Source of the DNA: Chloranthus sessilifolius
Lineage: Eukaryota; Streptophyta; Magnoliopsida; Chloranthales; Chloranthaceae
NCBI GenBank assembly: GCA_021018995.1
Contig: CM037598.1
Span: 49,615,185-49,679,184, forward strand
Direction: 5' to 3'
DNA: 64,000 bases
The position numbers were made by a program, and so were the translations under genes. This document shows positions 1 through 9,790 of the stretch, in pieces (position 1 is the stretch's first letter; each line of letters opens with the position of its first letter). Under the pieces are notes generated by a model. That model saw nothing but the letters and a program-made list of their open reading frames with translations. It had not been told where the DNA came from and searched no databases.

Positions 1-165
1 ATGTTTAATTTTCTTTCCTTTCTCCACCCTATCTGCTTTATCCATAGATAGTTTCCGTTTACCTAAAGTTTTGGCTTTTCCTTTTGCTTTTGGAGTCGAT
101 TTGCTCACTTTCTTAGCAGAGGATTTGGGGAACATAGCAGCCAATGATTTCTCTGCTTTTCCCAT
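1..165 (-). CDS. E1 third ORF, N-terminal 55 codons, partial
   Basis: An open frame begins at the ATG at 165-163 and stays open to the window edge. The product starts MGKAEKSLAAMFPKSSAKK and is very rich in Lys, Ser and Ala, as expected for a basic nuclear-targeting N-terminus. It lies at the place where E4 and E6 carry the start of their long third ORF (MGSKFIDIMAATL and MAKSLKFIDTLAAML), and the start resembles them weakly (small hydrophobic A-A-M/L motif, then basic repeats). The start codon is chosen because a TATA-like element and a roughly 300-base leader precede it. The function is unknown. Confidence 0.55.
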   Translation of the reverse strand, partial: MGKAEKSLAAMFPKSSAKKVSKSTPKAKGKAKTLGKRKLSMDKADRVEKGKKIKH

Positions 166-470
166 TCTAGATTGATGTATAAAAATGCCCAAAATAGATG
201 CTGACACAGAATCAAATTACTAAATGCTAACTAGAGAGAATGGACAGAGAAATATCGAGATCTAGGGTTTATGTTTGAACAAGTTGTTTGCTTGCAGAAA
301 TCCCCCAGATTAAAAGCTGAAATCCTTCTCTGCAAACGCAAATGATCGAACAACAGAGACAAAAGTGTAGTAAGCTTCTTAAATCGTGCAAGGAAAGAAC
401 GAAGTAGGGTTTCAGTGGAAAGAGTTGCTCTGCAGAGAGAGTTTGAAATGAAACCCCGCCGTCGAAAGGG

Positions 471-480
471 TTTAAATATA
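471..480 (-). promoter_or_regulatory. E1 internal TATA-like box before third ORF
   Basis: Minus strand TATATTTAAA, about 305 bases upstream of the third-ORF start at 165. The stretch after it on the minus strand is pyrimidine-rich and free of ATG for a while, as in a leader. It lies just downstream of the motif array at 490-795. The equivalent TTTAAATA boxes in E2 and E3 support a separate promoter, but no transcript evidence is available. Confidence 0.45.
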
Positions 481-489
481 CTCAAAGTT

Positions 490-795
490 AATATCGCAAA
501 GTGCCTTTACGTTTTCAAAAAGTTCCAAAAGAGACCTTTTTACAATTGTGAATGGCATCAGTACCATTCGACAAGTTAACAGCTTCAGAAACATTATTTC
601 ACAAAGGAATTAGCTTCAGAACGGTCTTTTCGAAAAGAAAATGGCTTCAGCACCAACTATTCGAAAAGCAAATCCTTGCTTTCGAACAGTTCCTCACAGA
701 TCCAGAGTCTATTCGAAAAGTAAATTGGACTTTGCGAAAAGAGAATTATTACTTTGCGACTTAACTTTGAGCATGTTTAAACTATGCGAAAAGAG
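490..795. repeat. E1 motif array before third ORF (TTTGCGAAAAG type)
   Basis: About nine related short motifs occur in 300 bases: ATCGCAAAG near 493, TTCGACAAG near 567, TTTCGAAAAG near 628, ATTCGAAAAG near 659 and 711, TTTCGAACAG near 680, TTTGCGAAAAG near 731, TTTGCGACTT near 753 and ATGCGAAAAG near 784. The spacing is irregular, so this is an array of sites rather than a satellite. The same motif fills the U3 part of the E1 LTR (7800-8100). Confidence 0.75.
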
Positions 796-863
796 ATAAA
801 AGCAGAAATAGAGAAAATAAGCAAAAACTATGATATACAAACATAATGTACAGTTTTCTACCA

Positions 864-2170
864 TTAGATTTTTGGAGATTCGTGATGATAGATGGGCAGC
901 ACAGGCTCCTGGGTATTTTCAATGCATGGTTTGAGCCTCTGACCATTTACCTTTATGATTCTTCCATTAGTTGGATGGAGGATGTCAACAGCTCCCGAAG
1001 GGGCTGCCTGAATGACAGTGTATGGCCCTTCCCATCTGGATCTCAGTTTTCCGGGGAAAAACTTGAGCTTTGAGTTAAATAACCATACCTTAGAACCAGT
1101 TGTAAACTCTTTTCTCAATAAATTTTTATCATGAAAAGTTTTGACTTTCACTTTATACAATCTTGAATTTGTGTATGCATCCATTCTCAGCTCCTCCAAC
1201 TCAGCAAGTTGCAGTTTCCTGTTGTTACCAGTAGTAGTTAGATCCATGTTCAATGTTTTAATGGCCCAAAAAGCTTTATATTCTAACTCTACTGGTAAAT
1301 GGCATGCTTTGCCATAGACCAACCTGAATGGGGACATACCAATTGGGGTTTTATAAGCTGTCCTGTATGCCCATAATGCATCATTCAGCTTAAAGGACTA
1401 ATTCTTTCTGTCCTTCTTCACAGTCTTTTCCAAAATATGTTTGATTTCTCTATTGGAAATCTCCACTTGTCCACTGGTTTGTGGATGATATGGAGTGGCT
1501 ACTCTATGAGTCACAGAGTATTTTTTCAATAAAGTTTCAAAATGTTTATTATTAAAATGGCTTCCCCCATCACTTATAATGGCTCTGCGAAAACCACACC
1601 TGGAAAAAATGTGGTCCTTAAGCCATTTAACGACCACTTTGTGATCGTTTGTTCTAGGGGATGTGGCTTCAATCCATTTGGTTACATAATCCTGACTACT
1701 AAAATGAAATTATTCCCATTGGAAGGAGGAAAGGACCCATGAAGTCTATCCCCAAACATCAAACAACTCAACTACCAAAATAGACATATGGCATTGAGTT
1801 TCTCTTGGAAATGTTGCCCAATTTTTAGTTTGGCAAGACTTACAATGTCTTTGCAGATCATCTTTGAAAAGTGTAGGCCAATAAAATCTGCCGCAAAACC
1901 TTTGCGTAGTTTTGTTTCCACTAAAATGACCTCCACAGCTGTTCATGGCACATAGAAAGTATTCTATGAAATTCTTGGTCAGGACACATTTTCTTATTAT
2001 TTGGTCCGCATAACTCTTAAAAGTATGAGGATCTTCCCAGATGAAATGTTTAACCTTTGAAGAAAAGATCTTTATCCATTTTATTCCAATGTTGAGGAAT
2101 TCTTCGAGCCAAAATGTTGACTATGTTTGCAAACCAAGGAGTGTACACTAATGGCAAAAGTTGCTCATCG
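864..2170 (-). pseudogene. E1 integrase region of pol
   Basis: The integrase would insert the cDNA into chromosomes. The minus-strand order is: the H2C2 zinc-binding motif (CGGHFSG ... YWPTLFKD ... HCKSCQ, about 1946-1800), the first core Asp in LFDVWG, the second in [10 protein letters not shown] (about 1560) and the Glu in [12 protein letters not shown]. The conserved Athila C-terminal segment [16 protein letters not shown] follows, ending in [11 protein letters not shown] before a stop at 864. An in-frame stop near 1398 interrupts the core. Frameshifts separate the zinc finger from the core near 1640-1750. Non-functional. Confidence 0.85.
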
Positions 2171-2195
2171 GGAAAGATTCATTGATAGCGACCTA

Positions 2196-2780
2196 TCAAT
2201 CTCGTGATTGAAATTCTAGAGGTGATCATACCACATTCTCCACCCCTTTTTATCTTTGATCCGTAAATCAAATTCCTGTAATAGGAGAATCCACCTGATT
2301 AATCTTGGTTTGGTGTCCTTCTTTGACAGAAGGTATTTCAAAGCAGAGTGGTCAGTGAACACCACTATTTGTGAACCTAAGACATATGACCTGAATTTTT
2401 CTAAAGTAAAACAATTGCGTGACTCCTTCTCGGTTGTTGTGTAATTGAGCTGCATCAATCATTGATCTATCGGCATAAGCTATGACATGAGGCAGCTTTT
2501 CTTTTCTCTCCAAGGACAACTCCCAAAGCATAACTGATGCATCACACATCGATTCAAAAGGTAATGAATAACTGAGACGCAATATTGGAGCTAAATCAAA
2601 CAATTTTTAGGAATTCAAAAGCCTTCATGCATTCATTATTGAAAACAAAAGGACATCTTGACACAAAGAATGACAAAGAGGTTTGGTTATTTTATGAAGT
2701 CCTTGATGAACCTTCAGAAATCCAAAGGCATGTCCCGAGAAAACTTGATTTGTTTAACAGTTTTGGGAGGTGGTAAATGT
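2196..2780 (-). pseudogene. E1 RNase H region of pol, broken
   Basis: Pieces of the Ty3-type RNase H are readable in shifting frames. These are LPFESMCDAS (2603-2400 frame), [11 protein letters not shown] and [36 protein letters not shown] (2458-2216). Compared with E2, sequence is lost or scrambled between the RT end at 2795 and the CDAS motif, including most of the tether after the RT. At least three frameshifts are needed. The enzyme would degrade RNA in the RNA-DNA hybrid during reverse transcription. Confidence 0.8.
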
Positions 2781-2794
2781 GCAATTAAATCAAT

Positions 2795-3830
2795 TTATGC
2801 TCTGTCCACCTCAATGCCCTTGTGAGAAACAACATGGCCAAGGACAATGCCTTGGGTGACCATGAAATGGCTCTTTTCCCAGCTCAGAACTAGATTGGTT
2901 TCTTCACATCTCTGCAATACCAATTTGAGATGATGTAAACACTGGGAAAAACTGTCTCCATAGATTGAAAAATCATCCATAAAAATCTCCATAAATTGGT
3001 CAATCATATCTGAAAAAATGGAATACATGCATCTTTGAAAGGTAGCAGGAGCATTACAAAGACCAAAAGGCATTTTCCTATAGGCAAAAGTGCCAAAAGG
3101 ACAAGTGAATGTGGTCTTTTCCTGATCTTGTGGGTACACAGGAATCTTGTTGTACCCAGAGTAACCGTCAAGAAAACAGTAATAAACTTTTCCTGCTAGC
3201 TTATCTAAAATCTGATCAATGAATGGGAGGGGGAAATGGTCTTTTCTGGTCATTGCATTTAATTTTCTGTAATCAATACAGACTCTCCACCCAGTTGTTT
3301 GTCTGGTTGACATCAGCTCACCAGAGTCTGCGGTTACAACAGTGATCCCAGATTTCTTAGGTACCACCTGTGTAGGTGCCACCCAAGCTGAATCTGAAAA
3401 TGGGGTAAATGACCCCTGCATCCAACAACTTAACAACCTCTTTCATGACCACTTCTTGCATATGAGGGTTCAACCTCCTTTGCATTTCCCTAGAAGGCTT
3501 TACATCTTCTTCCAAATGGATTTTGTGCATGCACACAACTGAACTGATTCCTCCCAAATCAGCAATAGTCTAGCGAATTGCCCTTCTATGTTCTTTCAAA
3601 ACAACCAACAGCTCTTCCTCTTGCTCCTTTGTGAGGGAGGAAGAAATTATTGCAGGCAATGATTTATGATTTCCTAAAAACACATATTTCAAATTTTCAG
3701 TTTTTAGTTCTAAATCGAAATTTGAGAAAAGAAGGTAACAAAGGTACCTTAGCTGTTTGTGGAAGGGGAAGAGTAGCAGGTTTCCAAGAAGAGAAACTTG
3801 CTGATTGATTATGAGTTCCTTGCACAACAT
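2795..3830 (-). pseudogene. E1 reverse transcriptase region of pol
   Basis: The minus frame from about 3436 to 2795 gives a nearly intact RT core. It contains [79 protein letters not shown], the catalytic FMDDF box and [13 protein letters not shown]. The FMDDF form (instead of YVDD) and the [15 protein letters not shown] segment are typical of Athila RTs. The upstream portion is present in other frames (3557-3357 and 3830-3570). A stop falls right after GIEVDRA at 2795. Compared with E2 this is the best kept catalytic part of E1. Confidence 0.88.
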
Positions 3831-3917
3831 TTATTTCCTCAGAATTTGAGATATAAACTGTTTCTTCTTCAGAATTTTTCCAACATTTGTGGTGAACTAT
3901 TCACACTGCAGAAACTG

Positions 3918-4808
3918 TTAAAACTGCAGAAACTGTTGAAAAGTCCCTTCTACCAGTTCATCCAATAAATCAACATGAAAACATTCTTCAGAACTGAATT
4001 GAGGCTGTGTGACTGCATTATAAACATTTAATTTTACCTTCATGTTTCCAAAAGAGACTTCCATAATACCAGACCTGCATTGGATGCAAGCATTTGCTGT
4101 AGCCAGGAATGATCTTCCCAAAATGACAGGGATGGAAGTTTTGCTTTTGGTTGGTTCCATGTCCAAAACTAGAAAATCAGCAAGATAGAAAAATTTATCT
4201 ACTCCTACCAATACATCTTCAATCATTCCAACTGGCTTCCTTTCAGATCTGTCTGCTAGTTGTAACACCACATGAGTGGGTTTTAATTCTCCCAAACCTA
4301 GTTTCTCATATACAGAATATGGAAGTAGGTTGACACTAGCACCCAGATCTAATAAAGCCTTTTCAATTGTATGTTCCCCAATAATGCAAGGGATTGTGGG
4401 GATTCCAGGATCTTGAAGTTTAGGAGGTGTGGCAATAGATAACACCTGATTAATTCTTTCCACAGCAAAGACCTTCTTGGACAACTGTATCCTAGACTGT
4501 CTTTTGTGAGTGCAAACACCTTTCAAAAATTTTGCAAATGCTGGAATTTGTTTGATTGCCGCAAGCAAAGGTAGATTTATCTTGACTTGCTTAAAAGTCT
4601 CCATCATTTCATCTATTTTTGTGTTCCCTTTATCAAAAGGGGATACAGATTTCATTGCATGAGGAAATGGTAAATGAGGAACTAGTTCTACATCTACAGC
4701 TTTGGAAACATTTTCAGAAACTTTTTGGATTTTTTGTTTTTCATTTTTTTGATTTTTCTGAGGTCCATCAGCACCCCCACTGCTATCACTATGCTGCTCT
4801 TGCTGCAT
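3918..4808 (-). pseudogene. E1 aspartic protease region
   Basis: A 296-codon open frame. A charged gag-pro linker (PFDKGNTKIDEMMETFKQVKINLPLL) leads into the retropepsin fold: IIGEHTIEKALLDLGASVNLLP holds the catalytic Asp in the Athila variant DLGAS, followed by VVLQLADRS, VLVGVDKFFYLADFLVLD and the flap-side PVILGRSFLATANACIQC. This protease is complete, unlike that of E2. It would cut the Gag-Pol polyprotein. A frameshift joins it to gag upstream (the frames 5014-4694 and 4808-3918 overlap), and the RT lies in other frames downstream. Confidence 0.85.
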
Positions 4809-6321
4809 ATCTTTATCATTTTTCTCATTTTTTTCTTCTTCAGTACCACTTTGTTATTTATGATTCTTCCACTTCTCAAAGTGGTAACAGTTTTTACTTC
4901 TTCATGCGAATTGGAAGCTTCTCCAACCATGAACTGTCCTTTGGGATTGTTCAAAGGTTGGCTGGGTAACTTTCCTTCCTCTCTTTTTGCCAAAGTATTT
5001 GAAAGCTGTCCCAATGTTTCTTCAATCTTCTTTATGCTCTAGCTATAAAAATTCACAGTCTGAGTTAAAGATCCTAAATTCTGGAGTGAATTTAGGACTT
5101 GATCTTCAAAAGAAGGGGACCTGGAAGGGGTTTGAAGGGCATCACGCATGTGTTGTTGTGGAATGGGCTGCTGAAAGTTTGGTTTGGCAAAAAAATTCTG
5201 CTGATAAGGCTGTGCAGTTTTGAAAGGCATTTGGTTCTTTGGTTGTTGCTGCTGTTGGGATTGATAATTCCCTTGGTTCCACCTCAAATTGGGGTGTCCT
5301 CTCCATGGATATTCATTCCTGTCAAATGATTGAGCAAAGATGAGCTTGTTCCACCATTAAATCTGGGGTGTAGTGTGGGACATTGGTCAATTGAATGAGT
5401 AGGGGACTGGCATATCAGACATGCCTCCTCTACTCTTGCAACATTTGGATTTTTAAGTGAGTCCATCAATCTATCAAACTTTGTGGTTAAATTGTCCATC
5501 TTTCTTTCCAACTCATTCACCTCATAAATCTTCCCTTTGGTGGGTTGGTGATTGTTCAACCTAGCAGGATTTTCAATATCTCTTGACAGAGATTCCGGTT
5601 GAGTTGAGTTTTCACCAATTACTTCAAACAAGTCCCAAACCTCCTTAACTGTTTTTTGCAAGTAAGTGCCTCCACAGGAGGCATCCACCATATTTTTGCC
5701 TTTTTGATCAATTCCTTGATAGAAGCTTTGAACCAGCTGCCATCTGGGAATTTGATGATGAGGACATTGCGTTAAAAGTTCCTTAAATTGTTCCCATGCT
5801 TCATGGAAAGTTTCAGTTGAGTTTTGTGAGAAGGAAATGATACTTTGTCTCAATTGACTTGTTTTAGACATTGGGAAATATTTGGCTAAAAATTGACATT
5901 GCAAATCATTCCAGGAAGTGATACTATTTGGTGCTAACATAGATAACCATGCTCTAGCTTTATCCTTTAATGAAAAAGGAAAGAGCCTAAGATTGGTTGC
6001 TTCTGGACCAAGTCCAGCTATGTTGAATGTGGTGCAAAGAGCCAAGAATTCATCCACATGTTTGTATGGATCTTCCTTACTCAACCCATGGAAGGAAGGA
6101 AGCATTTGGATAGTTCATGATTTGATCTCATAATTTCCTTCAACAGTAGGAAATTGAATGCAAAAGGGAGAATTATAAGCACTAGGTGCAAAGTAATCCC
6201 TCAAAAGTCGAGGTTCTTCACCCATAGTAGCAGAATTCTGTGTTGTTTGTTTGGTTCGTAGTAGCCTTTCAACTTCTAAATTCAGTGGGACAATCTATTT
6301 GAGAGTCCTCCTACCAAACAT
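4809..6321 (-). pseudogene. E1 gag
   Basis: The capsid-nucleocapsid protein. The likely start is ATG at 6321 (MFGRRTL, conserved as MLGRRSL in E2 and E7), with a later candidate MGEEPRLLRDYFAP at 6225. In-frame stops follow MFGRRTLK and EIKS (near 6114). The frame 6105-5284 carries the Retrotrans_gag domain (FHGLSKEDPYKHVDEF ... FSLKDKARAWL ... LQCQFLAKYFP) and a CCHC knuckle CLICQSPTHSIDQC near 5420-5380. A frameshift near 5300 leads to a Gln-rich stretch (5287-5039), then LRSGRIINN. At least four lesions. Confidence 0.85.
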
Positions 6322-6493
6322 ACATTCGGAACAAAAATCCGATTATTCACAAAAACCTTGTAATTTCTTTTTAAGTAGTTTCCCTTCTTCAAAAATTAGA
6401 CATGAATAACTGCACCGGTATAAACAATAGAATAGTTTGGTAATGATATAAAAAGTAAAAGTAAAAACTTAGGTCTATCTATTTTAGAACAAA

Positions 6494-6512
6494 TTCCCCG
6501 GCAACGGCGCCA
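6494..6512 (-). promoter_or_regulatory. E1 primer binding site (tRNA-Asp type)
   Basis: Minus strand TGGCGCCGTTGCCGGGGAA, the usual Athila-lineage PBS complementary to the 3' end of tRNA-Asp. It is separated from the LTR end by a short AGTTTT spacer. It is the best preserved PBS in the window and fixes the orientation and the LTR boundary at 6519. Confidence 0.92.
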
Positions 6513-7483
6513 AAAACTTGTTGTTACTTCTTAGTGTGCTTGATTTATGTGTTTTGAAAATGATTTATAGTCGCTAAATTACGGGCTCTAGACTATAAAA
6601 AAAAATAAAGAAATATCAAGACGATTAGAAGAGAATTAGCCTGCAAGATCAGGGCCAATTGTAGCAAGTTTTAAAAGTAAGTGAGTGAAAGATCGTCCAC
6701 AGAGAATTTGTCTAAAATGTAAGATAAACCTCCAGATCTGAGCTACCAGATCTGGCTTCTTATCCTATCTAGAAAACTGATAAGATGAGAGGTTTGAATT
6801 TGTCACGTTTAACTAACTAAAAACAAAGAAAAATTTAAACTAAATGATCCAGATCCGAGTTGGGGGAATGATTGAAACAAAGATGGAGAAGTAATATCTA
6901 AATCTGATTTGGTCTTTGAAATCTAATGAGAATAACTGCAGCTCAACAGAGGTGATCCAATCTTCATCTGGCTACAAGCACAGATGTAAGAGAGATAAAT
7001 CTAATTCAAGGATTAGGCTTACACTTATGGCTATGGTCTGTCCACTTTAATGGCCACAAACCATCCAATAGTCTTTAATCCAAATCCTCAATTCAGAATA
7101 AGAAACATCACTACAAATGCTGTAAGAGACTAGGTTACAAACACTAATTCTCACGGGGATTAATGAATCAAGGAAATTGCATGCAAAACAATGAATCTAA
7201 AGGACTCTAATGTACCGAGGAGATCAGAGGAACCCTTGACATGAGTCCGATGGAGAATGCATAGTTTGACAACCTTTAAAATTCATCCTTACAATTTACT
7301 GAGCACGGCTTAAGATTTGCGTCCTTGGATGCAAACTCTCCTTTGAGTTACAACGATCTCACATCTCTCAAATGCAAGTACAAAGTAGGCTATTACAAGG
7401 ATTGCGAGACAAGTGTCTGGCCGGGAAATGGGGATTAGAAATGAAACTCAAAACTGGATGCCCCAATTGGGCAAATGCTTGCC

Positions 7484-7491
7484 TATTTATA
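7484..7491 (-). promoter_or_regulatory. E1 LTR TATA box
   Basis: Minus strand GCTATAAATAGG context, about 310 bases downstream of the motif array and about 840 bases inside the LTR. The same arrangement is seen in every other LTR here. Confidence 0.6.
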
Positions 7492-7799
7492 GCTTTCCCG
7501 TGTCCAGGATGTATATCAACCAATCGAGAGGTTCTCGATCTGTATTGACCAATGGTAGTCGAGCACGGGATCCGTATATGTTACGCCAATCAGAATTCCT
7601 CGATCTGGTTAAGCCAATCAGGTGAAAAAGGCATCAATTCTGTTATGCATTTTGAAAGTTTGTTAGAGTTTCTAGAAGTTCCCGCCAAGTTATTCCCTCT
7701 CTAGGTGCTCACGTGGGGTGGAATATTCCTTCGCTTCATGCTTAGAACCCTCTAGAATGTCCCTAGGTTTTAAAATGCATTGGGACACGTGCAACAGAT

Positions 7800-8100
7800 T
7801 ACTGAATTGCCCTTATTAAAGCTGCGAATCTCCAGAATGCTTCTTCGCACAGCTTAGGGGCCTTTTCGCAAAGTGTTGTGACTCTTGAAGCTCTTTTCGC
7901 AATGTTCTGGTTCTGTTCGAATTGTGTTTTCTTCTTTTCGCAAAGTTCAATCCTCTCTTTGAACAGTTCAGATGCTCTTCGAATGCTACGCCTGGAGTTT
8001 TATTCCTTTTTGCATAGTTTCAGGTTCTTTGCGAAAAGTATAGGTTCTTTGCGAAAAGGACTCTGTAGTGCATTTTTCTGTTCGAATTGTTCCATATTTC
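7800..8100. repeat. E1 LTR motif array (TTTTCGCAAAG type)
   Basis: About twelve related motifs lie in 300 bases of U3: GCTGCGAAT, CTTCGCACAG, two TTTTCGCAA forms (about 7862, 7898), GTTCGAATTG twice, TTTTCGCAAAG near 7936, CTTCGAATG, TTTGCATAG and two exact TTTGCGAAAAG copies near 8031 and 8049. The exact TTTGCGAAAAG also occurs at about 731 in front of the third ORF of the same element. Confidence 0.78.
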
Positions 8101-8331
8101 TCTTCTAGGTCTTTGCTTCTTCTATTCAGACCTTTCAACAGCTGATGAGGTTGTTTCTTCACTTTCTTCCTTTGGATTGACATGGATTGTCATCTTATTG
8201 GCACTTTTATGGTTAAGCCTGTCTTTATTGTTAGCTGCAACATAAGCACTTAAAACACTTATTTAGTTCTCTCAAAGGTCTATCAAGACTCAAGTTCAGG
8301 GGTGAAAACTGGTATTTTTCACTTGTCAACA

Positions 8332-9425
8332 AGGACCCACTAGATCTGAAATCCCCATGGGAGCTTGAGCTGGTAGCCTGGTGACCATGGTGGTGGTAGC
8401 GATATTCTTGTTTTGTCTTGGGCTCCGTGAGGAGGATAGCCTCTGGGATAGTCTGTGACCATTCAAGTGGACAGATTATAGCCTTAGGGTGATTCTAATC
8501 CACCGATCCAAGATGGATCCTTCTTCTTTACACCTGAGCTTGTAGAAGGCTGGTGGGGGATTGTACAGAGGCAGACTCCCCTATATTTGTATAGATTCGC
8601 TATCAGATGATTAGATCTGATCTGGTTATAGAGATTGTAGGCTTGTGATTGGACCATTGTAGCCTCACTCAAGCAATGGACAGCTAGATCGAAGTTTACA
8701 CTCAATCTCTTGTTGGTTCTATGTGTCTGGGATATCATGGTCCTATACAGCCTTAGCCCCACACATAGAGCTTTAGAGGTTGAGGTTCCCTATGGATTCT
8801 TGAGCTGGTAGCCTGGATGAAATAGTGCCTATAATGATTAACTTGTTTTGACCCATCCCTGGATTGTGGTTCCCCTATGGGATAGTCTGTGACCATTTGA
8901 GTGGATAGGTTATAACCTTAAGGGATTGAATCATGGCAGAAGTGATGGGTTGAATCCATTCTCCTTAGTGGTGATAATATAGCCATTGGACAGGACTTCT
9001 ATAACATCAGATCTGAATTTGAGTTACAAAACTCCTCTGTTCTAGGCTCAATATCATACTTCTCACCCTTTTATATTTATTTTCCACACTCCATCCATCC
9101 TCTCACCCCTTTCTATAGTGTAGACATTAGGTTACCTTAGAATACCTAGAATAAGTGACCTTAAACTCCCCTCCTTTTTAGGACTGCTAGATTTGTAGTC
9201 AAATCTGGAGGGACTACTAGAGATGGCTCCTTTGGAGCTGTAGATCACCTTTCCGGGTGGGACAAACTCTTACTTATCAAAACTTTCCACAATGGACCCT
9301 GTATCTTGGAGTTCTAGGATTTCTTAGTTGTGCTGATTCCATCCCATGTTTTACTCTTTCTTTGAATTTTAAATTACTTTTACCACCAACCAATAAAGCA
9401 GGCACACACTCCGAAATCGCCAACA
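8332..9425 (+). repeat. E2 5' LTR, 3' portion only
   Basis: Collinear with 19259-20350 of the 3' LTR. It starts abruptly in the middle of the LTR where E1 begins and ends in CAACA at 9425 before the PBS. The missing first 1.3 kb should lie beyond the far end of E1, left of the window. It contains two copies of a repeated R/U5 module about 434 bases apart (GATAGTCTGTGACC near 8447 and 8881). Confidence 0.85.
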
Positions 9426-9431
9426 AGTTTT

Positions 9432-9445
9432 TGGCGCCGTTGCCG
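9432..9445 (+). promoter_or_regulatory. E2 primer binding site (tRNA-Asp type)
   Basis: TGGCGCCGTTGCCG, preceded by AGTTTT after the LTR end. The next bases TTGAAA differ from the GGGGAA of E1, so the match to tRNA-Asp is cut to about 14 bases. An untranslated leader of about 345 bases follows, in which I see no gene. Confidence 0.9.
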
Positions 9446-9790
9446 TTGAAAGATGATCTATTAGTAGACCCTTAGTTTTTGTATTCTTAGTATTCTTTGC
9501 AAATGTGAATAATTGATACTGCTGATATAATTTTGAACCCTTCTTACAGAGCTAGACAACAGCTGTGAAGGATAGTTGGACTGCAATTGGAGCTTAGCTA
9601 CCTCTATTTGCAAACTCTCTAACTTTTAAAAACTCTGTCTATCTTTCTTGAAAATTCTCTAGCAGTATTTAGAATAGTTGTAAATGTATTCTTTGAATAG
9701 CTATAAATTAGTTAGATAAATTTGTTAAATTGTAAAGTATTCTTTTGCAATGTGCCGGCAAGAAGCTTTCCTTGCTGTTGGTGTGCTTGT

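Larger units (their letters stand above)
1..8331 (-). mobile_element. E1: Athila-type Ty3/gypsy retrotransposon, 3' end outside window
   Basis: Reading the minus strand, the order is 5' LTR (8331-6519), tRNA-Asp-type PBS, gag, protease, RT, RNase H, integrase, an internal promoter region and the start of a third ORF that leaves the window at base 1. This gene order and the motif set fit the Athila lineage. All coding parts carry stops or frameshifts, so the copy cannot act on its own. Its LTR start (TGTTGACAAG on minus) directly abuts sequence that is the middle of the 5' LTR of E2, so E1 is inferred to have inserted into E2. The 3' LTR and a target-site duplication cannot be seen. Confidence 0.85.
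6519..8331 (-). repeat. E1 5' LTR (1.8 kb)
   Basis: On the minus strand it starts TGTTGACAAGTGAAAAATACC at 8331 and ends in CAACA at 6519 next to the PBS. Parts resembling other LTRs of the family are the start (GAAAAATACC...TTTTCACCCCTGAAC), the TATA box at 7484-7491, and the 3' end with a degenerate copy of the conserved block before the PBS. It is shorter than the 2.4-2.7 kb LTRs of E2, E4 and E6 because much of the repeated R/U5 region is missing. It holds a motif array at 7800-8100. Confidence 0.88.

Noticed and set aside
552-764. Open frame on plus over the E1 motif array
   Set aside because: It lies antisense to the element in an array of regulatory-looking motifs, has no homologue in other copies and no domain.
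4725-5042. Hydrophobic open frame on plus that looks like a membrane protein
   Set aside because: Antisense to the Lys/Glu-rich end of E1 gag; the hydrophobicity is the mirror of AAA/AAG-rich codons.
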